DNA from: Lycium barbarum
Taxonomy: Eukaryota > Streptophyta > Magnoliopsida > Solanales > Solanaceae
DNA: 64,000 nt
NCBI RefSeq assembly: GCF_019175385.1
Contig: NC_083346.1
Coordinates: 57,813,821 to 57,877,820, forward strand
Direction: 5' to 3'
A program made the position numbers and the translations under genes. Under the pieces are notes generated by a model. It saw only the letters and a program-made list of their open reading frames with translations. It had not been told where the DNA came from and searched no databases. Below, one piece after another: positions 36,801 through 48,035 of this stretch; positions within the stretch are counted from its first letter, which is position 1; each line of letters starts with the position of its first letter.

Positions 36801-36982
36801 GGTAATTCACGGAACAAATTTCCGAAATTCCAATTTTACCCTTGGCCTTCCTCCGTATTTTCGAATCAATATTTTCTTGAATATCACACATATATTAAAT
36901 AAAATAAAAACATAGCCTTGTTTCTTACAAGTCAAAATTGTTTCAATTTTTTTTCGAATGCGCAAAAATACGGGATATAACA
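33808..36982 (-). mobile_element. Solo LTR E (3175 bp), minus strand, in element C
   Basis: Flanked by CATCT at 33803-33807 and 36983-36987. On the minus strand it starts TGTTATATCCCG and ends ...GGGTCGCGACA, the terminus type of the other LTRs here. No internal coding region exists, so it is a solo LTR left by LTR-LTR recombination. Removing it with one CATCT restores the element C frame (...TLPS joined to VLVVNEF). It has a palindrome GGCCATG-T-CATGGCC (36705-36719), a TATATTAAAA box (36661-36670), donor-like AAG/GTATGT (complement at 35451-35459) and the branch/acceptor block (34404-34459). Confidence 0.92.
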
Positions 36983-39918
36983 CATCTGTTCTTGTGGTTA
37001 ATGAATTTCCAGAGGTATTTCCAGATGAGCTTCAAGGTATTTTGCCAGAGCGGGAGATTGGTTTTACTATTGACCTATTACCAGATACTCAACCAATATC
37101 CATTCCTCCTTATAGAATGACACCTGCAGAATTGAAAGAATTGAAGGAACAATTGAAGGATATATTTGAGAAGGGCTTCATTAAACCCAGTACGTCGCCG
37201 TGGGGAGCACCGGTATTATTTGTAAGAAAGAAGTATGGCTCATTGCGAATGTGCATTGATTACAGGAAATTGAATAAAGTGACTGTAAAGAATAAGTATC
37301 CACTTCCGAGGATTGATGATTTATTCGACCAGCTGCAGGGAGCCAGATATTTTTAAAAGATAGATTTGAGATCGGGATATCATCAGGTTAGGGTGAAGGA
37401 AGAAGACATTCTGAAGACGACATTCAGGACTAGATATGGGCACTACGAGTTTCATGTTATGTCATTCGGGCTAACTAATGCTCCAACTGTATTCACGGAC
37501 TTGATGAATTGTGTATTCAGACCCTTCTTAGATCTATTCGTGATTGTGTTCATAGATGATATTTTGGTTTATTCGTTGTCAGAGGCCGAGCATGCAGATC
37601 ATCTACGTGCGATGCTTAGAGTTCTTCGAGACAAAGAGTTATATGCGAAATTTTCTAAGTATGAGTTCTGGTTGAACTCTGTGGCTTTTCTTGGTCACAT
37701 TATTTCAAATGAAGGCATTAGGGTGGACACCCAAAAGATTGAGGCTGTGAGAAATTGGCCAAGGCCTATGACACTAATAGAGGTACACATTTTCTTGGGT
37801 CTGGCAGGATATTATAGGAGGTTCATGGAAGGATTTTCTTCTCTTTCAGCCCGTTGACCAAGCTGACTCAGAAATCAGCTATGTTCCTGTGGACGGATGC
37901 ATGTGAGCGGAGTTTTCAGATACTGAAGGACAAGTTGACCTCAGCACCCATCTTGACTCTTCCAGAGGGAACAGATGGCTATGTGATTTATTGTGATGCT
38001 TTAGGTATTAGGTTAGGTTGTGTATTAATGCAACATGGTAAGGTTGTTGCTTATGCTTCTAGACAATTGAAGAAGCACGAGAAGAATTATCCAACCCATG
38101 ATCTTGAGTTAACTATAGTGATTCATGCTTTGAAAATATAGAGGCACAATCTATACGGTGTCCACATTGATATCTATACCGACCATCAGAGCCTCCAGTA
38201 CATCTTTAAGCATAAGGATTTCAACTTACGTCAAAGGCGATGGCTAGAGTTGTTGAAAGATTATGATGTTACAATTCTGTACCATCTTGGAAAGGCTAAT
38301 GTAGTAGCCGATGCCCTTAGTCAATCCATGGGTAACCTATCATATTTGCAGCCAGAGAAGAGAGAACTAGCCTGTGAAGTTTGTCGGATAGCCAGTCTAG
38401 GAGTTCGATTGATAGACTCAGGTGATACAGGAATTACGATTTAGGATACAACGATGTCCTCTTTGGTAGCTGAGATAAAGGAGTGTCAGTACGAGGACCC
38501 TATTTTAGTTCATTATGGAGATACGGCGCCTCAAAAAGAAAAGATACCCTTTGTGATTGCAGGGGATGGAGTACTCAGGTATCGAGGTAGATTGTGCGTT
38601 CTTAATGTTGTAGGGCTTCGTCGGCAGGTTATGGGGAAAGCCTACTACTCCCGTTATTCTATTCACACGGGCACAACCAAGATGTATCATGATATCAAGG
38701 AAGTGTATTGGTGGGATGGTATGAAAAAGGACATAGCAGAGTTTGTCACTCAGTGTCCAAATTGCCAGCAAGTTAAGATAGAGCACTAGAAGCCCGGAGG
38801 TTTATTCCAGACTATTGAGATTCTAACATGGAAGTAGGATGTAATTAATATGGATTTCATTACAGGTTTTCCCCATACTCAGCAGAAGTATTAATTCAAT
38901 ATGGGTCGTAATTGATAGACTTACAAAGTCAGCTCAATTTCTACCTACTGAAACTACTTATTCAGCTGAGATTATGCGAAGCTCTACCTTAGAGAGATTG
39001 TGCGACTTCATGGGGTTCCTACAGCTATTATTTCAGATAGAGGGGCACAGTTCACAACTAACTTCTGGAGATCTTTTCAGAATGGATTGGGGACTCAGGT
39101 AAGAATTAGTACTGCATTTCATCCACAGACAGATGGACAAGCTGAGCGTACTATACAGACACTTGAGGATATGTTAAGAGCGTGTGTGATTGACTTCCGA
39201 GGTAGCTGGGATGATCATTTGCCTTTTATTGAGTTTGCATATAATAACAGTTACCATACTAGTATTCAGATGGCTCCTTTGAGGCTTTATATGGGTGGAG
39301 GTGTAGATCACCTATAGGGTGGTTTGATATTGGAGAGAATCAGCTAGTAAGCCCAGATTTAATACAGCAAGAAGTTGACAAAGTGAAAGTGATTGAAGAA
39401 AGCTTACTAGCGGCACAGAGTCGGCAGAAATCTTATGCAGATAATCGGCGACGCAAGTTAGAGTTTGAGGTAGGCGATTGGGTCTTCCTGAAGATCTCAC
39501 CTATGAAGGGAGTAATGAGATTTGGCAAGAAGGTTAAATTGAGCCCTCGATACATTGGGCCATATGGGATCATTCGCACCGTGGGTAAGGTAGAATATGA
39601 GTTAGAGCTACCTTCTGATTTAGAGTCTGCATATCCAGTATTTTATGTGTCTATGCTCCGTAAGTGTATAGGAGATCCCTCGAGAGTTTTTCCAGTAAAT
39701 GATATCCAGGTGACCGAGCAATTATCATACGAGGAAACCCAGTGGCTTTATTGGATAGACAAGTTCATCGATTGTGGACAAAGGATGTGGCTTCCGTTAA
39801 AGTGCTTTGGAGAAATAATAATGTTGAAGAAGTGGCATGGGAAGCAAAAAATGATATGAAGACCAGATATCCACATCTATTCTCATCTTCCGAGGAGGTT
39901 CAGACTTCAAGTATATGA
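36983..39918 (+). pseudogene. Element C pol: RT, RNase H, integrase, chromodomain-like tail (broken)
   Basis: Continues element C after solo LTR E. RT begins [15 protein letters not shown] and holds [10 protein letters not shown]; a stop (near 37354) breaks [15 protein letters not shown] frameshift near 37850 joins to RNase H (37854-38141). Further stops are near 38139, 38442, 38787 and 38836. Integrase has the zinc segment (TQCPNCQQVK) and the catalytic-core strings SDRGAQFT and [13 protein letters not shown]. The C-terminal tail is readable only after another frameshift near 39735, then SVKVLWRNNNVEEVAWEA, a chromodomain-like end. It carries more damage than element D, matching its greater age. 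Confidence 0.9.
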
Positions 39919-40076
39919 TATACTTAAAGCTATTTTATTTTGGGTCGTGTGAGGCCATGGTTGTTATTGCTTTGTGTAGCCCTGTATGGCATTATTTTGG
40001 ATTGCTACGTACAGGTTGGATTGGTATAGTCACAGGGGAAACTCTACCGAAATATTTATAACTCATTACTTGTATG

Positions 40077-40111
40077 AACATTCGAAGACGAATGTTTTTA
40101 AGGGGGGAGAA
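40077..40111 (+). promoter_or_regulatory. Element C hairpin and polypurine tract
   Basis: AACATTCG-AAGA-CGAATGTT (40077-40096), the same 8-bp stem as element D with a different loop, then TTTAAGGGGGGAGAA up to the 3' LTR. Confidence 0.88.
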
Positions 40112-42310
40112 TGTTACGCCTCTCGTTTTCGCAGCAAGAGAGTCCTTCGCTTATTGGTGGTTCGTATACTTAGTATGGAGATCCGCACCCAAGTTTTTGA
40201 GATATTAAGTACCTTACCTCGCATGTACAAAAGCACAAGTATATGTTCCTTGCAATACGACAGGATTAGAAGTTAAACGAATCGAATCGACGCAAGTTGG
40301 AACGACTAAGGAAAACCTACAGAAACCTATCTTCCTTGACGGGTCGTCAACACGTCGATGTGCGGCAGCCCCTAAACTTTCAGGTGGCAGGCCGACGGAG
40401 CACGTCGACGAGTCGTCGACCCATTCGTCAACCTGCATCGCTGGAGCTTTCTTGTTCCCTTATATATATGCAACCTCACATTTGAATTCCTTATTTTTCA
40501 TATTCCAAACCAGAGAAAACTCTAACATATTTCCTCCCAACATTTTCCATCAAATTAGTGAAGTTTTGCCAAGATCCGAGCACCGTGAACTCGAGCTACT
40601 GAAAGGAAAGTTGTTCCTAGGGTTCCATCGAAGTTGTTGAGTTGCAGTTAAAGTTTTATTTTTAGAGTTCTAGTCCCTTCAAGGTATGTATATGATTCTT
40701 ACCTTTGTGTTTGAGTTAATTATCAAGAGTTTTAGTAGTTTAAGGTTAAGGGGATGGTGTTGTGGAGGCATAAACTAGTTTGTTGATATGGTTGCCTTGT
40801 GGGCTGATTTTGATTAGATTTTTGGAGAGATTCTTGCTTGTTTATGTTGTTATATGATGTGATTGTTGTTGTTGAATTTGTTGGTGTTTGGGTTAAATTG
40901 GAAGTTGAGGGATTGTTAAGTTTACAAAGGAGATGTTGTCCGAAATTCGTTAAGTTTCTTTCATACTTGAATTGGATAATAAGTGATGTAAATGGTCTAA
41001 TTGTGGCATATTTCGTCTTGATTGTAGACTTACGAGTTCAGGAAGTAGACAGCGGGTGATTAGATATGCTTCAAGGTATGTTAAGGCTGTCCTTTCTTTC
41101 ATTTTGGCATGAACCTTATGACATGAGCGAGCGAATGAATGAACGAGCTTCCATATTACTCAACTCTTAGAAGCATTAGGAGTACTTTAGACTTTGAGGA
41201 TCCTATACCTTTTTTTTTATGATTGTTCCTTCCGTTCTTGGGTCCTGAGATTTCGTATATTGATGATGTTAGCTCAAAAGATATTTATAGGAGGTAGTAC
41301 GACCTTATGTCACTCCGAGAGTTCTAGTTACTCATTATACTTATACATTGCATTCATTATACATATGCACATTGACCCATGACCAGAAGGGGTTATATAC
41401 GCGTATATTATATGTATATGGGGTATGGAAAAAGGGATAGGCGTTATATACGCATTACCACCTGACCAATTGGTGCACAGTGATGATGATGATGGCCGCA
41501 GAAAGGCCGATGGGATATGATATATGGATCGGGTTATACGTTCCTCAGCACTAACATATGATATATGGATCTGGCTATACGTTCCTCAGCACTAACGGTT
41601 ATATTATGACCTATGCATATCATACGCCCTCAGAGGCATTTTCAGTTATACAGAGTTATGCAGATACTCCCACATGTTTAGTCACAGATGTATTCAGATA
41701 TTGAGATTAGCTTTCGTGTTTTAGATGTCTTTCATGATTCTTATGTACTTGTTATTCTTATGCCTTACATACTTGGTACATTATCTGTACTAACTCCCTT
41801 ATTTTTCGGGGGAGCTGCGTTCATGCCGCAGGTTCAGGTAGTCAGACAGACGGTCCAACTCAGTAGGACTTCCACTGAGCGGTAGTCAGTGCGCTCCACT
41901 TGGTCCGCAGCTGCGGTCCATTTTTGGTATGTTATTTTTGACATGCAAAAATGGGTACAACGGGGCCCTGTCCCATCCTTTCTACAGCTTTGTACTCCAT
42001 TAGATGTCTGTAGACAGTTGTTTGTAGATGATATGTGGTGTAACCTTATCGGCTCCTATTTTTTTATGTACAGTATATGTAGCAGCCTGGTCGGCTTGCA
42101 CTATTCTTTTCAGTATATATGTATATGCACAGATGGTTGAGAGTTCTTGATGCATAGTTCTTGGTGTTGTTTTTGTATGAGTCAGTATAGTTCAGTTATA
42201 AGTTATATATGGGCCACCCTGTTATTCAGTAATATGTAGGTACGAGTATAAGGGTGTGTGGTTAGTAGAGGTCAGACACTCGTCATGACTCACCGGCGTG
42301 GATCGCGACA
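40112..42310 (+). repeat. Element C 3' LTR
   Basis: TGTTACGCCTCTCG to GGATCGCGACA, followed by CAAAT (42311-42315). CGTCGAC units at 40333-40434, a TATATATAT box near 40460, donor-like AAG/GTATGT at 40684, and a branch/acceptor block with CTAAC ending at 41831. Confidence 0.93.
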
Positions 42311-42315
42311 CAAAT

Positions 42316-44626
42316 GCTATGATGCTTTAAGACCAATAGATGCAGAAGGCCATGTATGCTTAGCAGAAGGCAATGTATTCTTATGTTTGAGAGCAAAATA
42401 ATTCACAAGTCATGAAGTGGAAGGATCATGGATCATCTTCAGGACCAAGCCAAAGAACATGAGCCAACACTCATGAACAGTATGAACAACTGTTGAAACT
42501 GCTGAACAAGGAGAATGTAGGAGATGGAAAATGCATGACATGTATAATATACTCTTTTCTAGCACAACACAACATTGATTATGTTAAATGGACACTAGAT
42601 TGAGGGGCCACAGTCATATGGTGTATGATAAGACCCTCCTTTAGCAAGGTTGAGAAGATGGATGACATGAGAGAAAAGAAAGTTCACCTACCATATGGCA
42701 ATACCATTGAAATCTCATGTATTGGGTCATGTCGAATCAAAGGAAGAGGTAGCATTAACAATGTTTTGTGCATACTAGAATTTAAGTTCAACCTTTTGTC
42801 AGTCTCCAAGTTAACTAAGGATCTTAAGTGTTTTATCACCTTTTTTCTTGACTTATGTATTCTACAGGACCTTCACAATAGAAAAGTGAAGGGGATTGGT
42901 AAGGTGTGATGGATTGTACAAGATGAAATTACAAGTAGAAGATTATCAAATGGTGACTGCAACATTTGTACAATCACACCAATGTGATGTGAATGAAGAT
43001 ATATACCCACATGGCACAGGAGGTTAGGGCATGCTCCTGACAGAGTATTGATGAAGATTCCAGATATGAAGTTTCACATTGACAGTAGTAGAATAAAAGA
43101 ATGCACCATTCATCCACTAGCTAGACAAGAAAGATCAGCATTTCCTATTAGTATGAATAGATCCATTGTTCCTCTAGAAATGATACATGCAGATATATGG
43201 GGTCCTTATAGAGTCTGTAATCATGATGGAAACGTATTTTTCTTAACACTAGTTGATGATTGTAGTAGGATGATTTTGATATTCTTGCTGAAGTTAAAAA
43301 GTGATGTAATTGTTATTCTAAAATAGTTCTTTTCTCTAATAAAGACACTGTTTGGTTCATCTGTCAAGTTTTTCAGAAGTGATAATGGTACAGAATTCTT
43401 TAATATTGAATGTAATGCTTTGTTTCAAACCTATAGAATTAACCATCAAAGTTCATGTATACATACTCCTCAACAAAATGGCTTGGTTGAGAGAAAACAT
43501 AGACATATCCTAGAGGTGGCTAGAGCAATAAGGTTGCAAGGCCATTTACCACTCAAATTTTGGGGAGAATGCATCCAAACTGCAGTTTATGTGATTAACA
43601 GAATGCCATTATCTGTCTTGCATGGCAAATCATCCTTTGAGGTACTATATGGTAGAGTCCCTTTATTGAATCATATGAGGACCATTGATTGCTTGTGTTT
43701 TTCCACCGACACAGCAGGAAGTGACAAGTTCAATCCCCGATTAGTTAGAGCTATACTAATGGGATATTCATCAACTTAGAAAGGATACATATTATATAGC
43801 TCATTAACTAACAGTGTTTTTGTTAGCAGGGATGTGAAATTTTGGAATCTATATTTCCTTTTCAGTTGTTGAACACTGGAAATTGCAAATTGTTTCCCAA
43901 TAGTGTTATATCCACTAATGAAGAATTAAGTCTCACTGAGATTTCTATTCCAGATGTAGCTGATGATCATGCTGACCCTGGTGATTCAATTACCTTAGCT
44001 CCTATGCTTGCATTTACTGACCATGACCATACTGACAATGATCCTGAGGATACTGCACTAGCTATTGCAAATGCACCAGTCCAGAATGTGGATGTTAGAA
44101 GATCCACTAGAATAAGATCTGCATCACTTTGGATGCAGGAATATATATGCCACACCAAACCAACTACTAATACCTTTGCTTCCTCAAATGCCTGCATATA
44201 CCCCAAGTCCAGTTATTTGACCACTTCTAGATATTCTGCTCTTTATCAAGCATTCTTAACCAAGATTACTACTCTTCAGGAACCACAATGCTATGCAGAA
44301 GCAGCTTTGGACTCAAAAGTGGATTCAGGCCATGGTCAAGAACGTCAAGCACTGAAGGACAATGGGACATGGTCACTCATGCAGTTACCACATAGCAAAG
44401 TGCCAATTGGTTGTAAGTGAGTATTCAAGATAAAGTACAAGTCTAATGGAGATGTTGAAAGATATAAGGCAAGATTAGTAGCAAAAGGGTACAATAAAAA
44501 AGGGCCTACATTATTGAGAAACTTCCTCACCAGTGGTGAAGATGGTGACAGTTAGAGTTGTACTAAGCTCTAGCAGCACACAATTGGCCTCTTCAGCAAA
44601 TGGATATCTATAATTTTTTTTGCAGG
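42316..44626 (+). pseudogene. Copia pol part 1: protease, integrase, start of RT
   Basis: Resumes the copia element after element C. The protease active site reads Asp-stop-Gly-Ala (TGA at 42601 in place of the Ser codon), followed by HLPYGNTIEISCIGSCRIKG and FKFNLLSVSKL, typical copia protease sequence. Next come the GAG-pre-integrase HH segment (WHRRLGHAPD near 43012), integrase (MIHADIWGPY, FRSDNGTEFF, QQNGLVERKH: the D, D and E residues are visible) with a stop at 43324, a Pro/Asp-rich linker and the RT start (VFKIKYKSNGDVERYKARLVAKGY near 44420). It ends at solo LTR F. Confidence 0.88.
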
Positions 44627-45225
44627 GTGAGGGTCATGACCTAACTAGTGGGCCATGACGGGTACCCGGAGCTGACTACCGAGCACCACTCATCATGCTC
44701 TCTATCATACTCAACCTGGACATATATGAACCTCGATGCAAGAATTATCATGAAACAATCTCCAAATATCACCCTAAACATATATACATGCATAAGTCCA
44801 CGAGACTACAAAATAATGTACAGAGTATACAATGAGAAGTCTCATAACATCTACAACCCATACATAAGTATGTATGAGCCTCTAACTGAAGTACTGAAAT
44901 CATGAGGGCGGGACAGGACCCCGCCATGCCCCAATATATACACAAAAGAATATATCAAGAAATGGCGACTCCGAAATAGTGGAGTGCTTCTGCAAATCTG
45001 CTGAGTAGGATCCTAAGCGTCTGCACCGTCTCCCGGTCTACCTGTGGGCTTGAACACATTGTCCATAAAGGAAAAGGACGTCAGTACGAACAATGTACTG
45101 AGTATGTAAGGCATGTAAATCAACATAATAAATAAATAAATAAGAGAACATGAGCTGAAGAGATAACTTGTAACTGACTGCCTCTAAAGGCGGAATCATG
45201 CATGCTAACAAGAAACATCATATCA

Positions 45226-45239
45226 TGTATGTATGTATG

Positions 45240-45299
<60 letters not shown>
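45226..45299. repeat. (GTAT)n(TA)n microsatellite in LTR F
   Basis: ATGT/GTAT units followed by about 28 TA units. The homologous place in LTR G has only TATATGTATAAG, so it expanded in F. Confidence 0.9.
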
Positions 45300-45301
<2 letters not shown>

Positions 45302-46689
45302 CTGCCCGACCATATAGGTACGATTTGATCATCATTAGCCCGCGTCCAGGCCTCCCGCGTCGGGGGTAAACATCTCAAACCGCCCACTAGTGGTGTCTGC
45401 CCATGCCATATAGACATGGTGTAAGCATCACCATAGCTGCCCACTACGCCTGTCGTAGTGGTGACTGCCCGGCTATATAGGCACGGTGTAATCATACGTA
45501 TACATAACATAATGCATGCATGAGAGTTCAAGAAAAGCTATAACTCTATCGGAGTGACGTAAGGCCGGTAACCTCCGATTATGTTATGGAATAGTCATGA
45601 TCGTCATGTCTCACCTTGAAGGAACTAGTGACATGAGGTGAGACTAACAACAATGAACAATCATCAAGGAAAACATAGAATAAGATCATAAACCTTATAA
45701 AAGCATCAATTCATAAACTTTGGAATCTTTAGAATTAGAACCATCAACCTCATCATTATCATAAAACACATCTCATCTCTATCTCATAAGAAGCTCTTAA
45801 GAACCTTTAACCTTCATCTTTTAGGATGTAAGAAGATCATGGGAATATAGAAAGGAAATCATAATATAGGAGTCATGCCTTTGAAAGAAGGGGACTAGCC
45901 TTACATACCTTTACGTCTCCTTAACGTAAGCGTTCTTCTTCCAAGCTCACAACTCTACATTCAAGAGATTTCGTACTACATTAGACCATTAGAAACATGC
46001 TTAAGGCTAAGCTAAGGCGACTAAGAGCTAACAAAAATTGGGCAGCATTTCCTTTGTTTCGACAACTTCCTCCACATAATAAGACAACTCCCAAACATCA
46101 ATAAGAACACCCATAATATCATAAACAATAGATTCTTCAAGTTAAACATTGTTTACTTCTCAAATCCACCTTCAAAATCATCCATAACCATAACTATAAT
46201 ACAACATCATATTTATTCTTCACATAACACTTCCTCAACGTCATTAGCATCATTTATAACAAGATTATTCTCATCTTATACCAAGAATTATGATTCACAT
46301 TAATTTACTACTCAAAATACCTTTATTTTCCACATTCAAGCTCATATTCTACATTCTTATCTAATCTAAGTCTTTCAACCACTCAACACCTTTAATAACA
46401 TTAAACAATTGTAAAACTCACCTTTAATTATGTAGGGATAGTCTTTGGATGAAAATACTTCACTTGAGAAAAACCCCAACTTCAATACAAAAGGATTTCT
46501 TGATCTGTACCAACCCTAGTAGGTATCCCTACACTTGATTCTACCAATTCTTGGTGTTTAATCCATGATTTCCCTTGGATGTGTGTTAGTATAATGGAGG
46601 GAATATTCTAGAGCTCTCAAGACTTGTAGAGAAAGTGGAAACTGAAAAATAAGGGCAGGGGTCATCTATTTATAATTGGAACTGGAAAG

Positions 46690-46840
46690 TTCCAGTAAAG
46701 CGGGTCGATGACCCGTCGATGTGTCGACGGTCCGTCGACTTGCTCCGTCGACTTACACTTGTAGATCTCTGATTGCAGAAGCATATTGACGGTGCACAGT
46801 AACGGTCCGTCGACATGTCGACGGCCCTTCAACAGTGACT
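46690..46840. repeat. CGTCGAC palindromes in LTR F
   Basis: GTCGATGACCCGTCGATG, GTGTCGACGGTCCGTCGAC and CGTCGACATGTCGACGG, directly upstream of TATAAATA on the element strand. Confidence 0.85.
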
Positions 46841-47057
46841 GGTGTCTGCAGAATTTTCTGATTCAATTCAGATTTCGTCGATTCGATCCGTTCAACTTCT
46901 AACTCCATAATTTACCCAGAATATCGATTGATACATTTGTACACAGAGTACAACACTTTATGTCCCCAAACTCGGGCACGGGTCTCCATTCTCAAGACAT
47001 ACTCATCTAGGAAATCATTAATTCTACTATAACGAAGACGAGAGGCGTAACAGTGAG

Positions 47058-47797
47058 TTGGAAGAAGAGGTCCATATGGAGGTTCCTTAGATATTTCCAA
47101 GGCAGGGGGAGAATGTAGTTTGTAGGCTGCACAAATCCCTCCACGGGTTAAAACAGGCCTTAAGGCAGTGGAATTTGAAGCTCATTTAGGCATTATTCAA
47201 ATTTGGTTTTACTCAAAGCCATTGTGATTAATCATTATTCACCAAGAAAGTTGGGACCAGGTGGTGATCATACTAGTGTATGTAGATGATCTTATAATCA
47301 CAGGAAATGATCAGCATCTGATAATTGAAGCTAAGAAGGCAATACAACACAACTTCAAAATCAAAGACCTTGGTGACTTGAAATATCTTCTTAGTATTGA
47401 AGTTGAAAGATCTCAATAACGGATTTTGATAAATCAAAGGAAGTATGCACTAGAATTGATCACTGAATTGGGCCTTGCTGGATCAAAACCAGTAACCACA
47501 CCAATAGAATTCAATCAAAATTTGACCGCTGTAGAATTGGATCAATTTGTATGGGTGAAAAGTGATGACAAGCTGGATGATGCAGGTTGTTATCAGAGGT
47601 TGGTTGGTAAGCTTTTATACTTGATAATGACCAGGCCATATATAGCATATGTTGTACATGTCTTGAGACAATTCATGCATTGTCCAAAGAGGTCACACAT
47701 GGAAGCAACGTTGAGGCTTGTGAGATATATAAAAAATGCACCACGACTTGGTATTCTTATGATCTCAAAATAGTCAACCAAACTTACAGCTTATTGT
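47058..47797 (+). pseudogene. Copia pol part 2: RT palm and RNase H start
   Basis: Continues the RT after solo LTR F: CRLHKSLHGLKQALRQWN near 47125, the YVDDLIITG catalytic segment near 47280 (readable in a shifted frame), FKIKDLGDLKYLL, and an open stretch at 47426-47773 with YQRLVGKLLYL, all typical of copia RT. The RNase H start KLTAYC is at about 47780-47796, where LTR G begins. Stops and frame changes are frequent. The rest of RNase H and the 3' LTR are missing. Confidence 0.88.
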
Positions 47798-47983
47798 TGT
47801 CACGACCCGACTAGGGGCTATGACGGGTACCCGGGGCTAACCACCGAGCACCACTCGTTCTACTACTCATCATACTCATTAAACGTTCTTTTATCAAATT
47901 CATACTCAAATCATAAGAAAAATCATTTTTCATTTGGAAACATAAATACTTTTATATACATAAGCCTTTCGGCTATCAAAATG

Positions 47984-48035
<52 letters not shown>

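Larger units (their letters stand above)
18360..42310 (+). mobile_element. Element C: gypsy chromovirus with nested insertions D and E
   Basis: Plus-strand element flanked by the 5-bp duplication CAAAT. It has LTRs of 2265 bp (18360-20624) and 2199 bp (40112-42310), a primer-binding site, a gag starting MPPKK, protease, RT, RNase H, integrase and a decayed chromodomain-like tail. Its gag is split by element D and the protease-RT junction by solo LTR E. Net of inserts the element is about 9.6 kb. It interrupts the copia element. Confidence 0.94.
44632..47052 (-). mobile_element. Solo LTR F (2421 bp), minus strand, in copia RT
   Basis: Flanked by GTGAG at 44627-44631 and 47053-47057. On the minus strand it starts TGTTACGCCTCTCG like element C and ends ...GGTACCCGTC...GGTCATGACC like element D (last bases mutated from TGACA). 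No internal region, so solo. It carries CGTCGAC palindromes (46690-46840), a perfect TATAAATA (complement at 46667-46674), donor-like AAG/GTATGT (complement 45903-45911), acceptor block (45042-45100) and a (GTAT)n(TA)n run at 45226-45299. Confidence 0.9.
16965..47797 (+). mobile_element. Ty1/copia retrotransposon split by later insertions, 3' end lost
   Basis: Pieces of one copia element in correct order and strand: 5' LTR (16965-17203), primer-binding site, gag (17328-18262 and on), then after element C the protease, integrase and start of RT (42316-44626), then after solo LTR F the rest of RT and the start of RNase H (47058-47797). LTR G begins where RNase H would continue, and the 3' LTR is not found. 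The sequence reads continuously across both insertions once one duplication copy is removed. Many stops and frameshifts show it is old, as expected for the outermost host of the nest. Confidence 0.88.
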
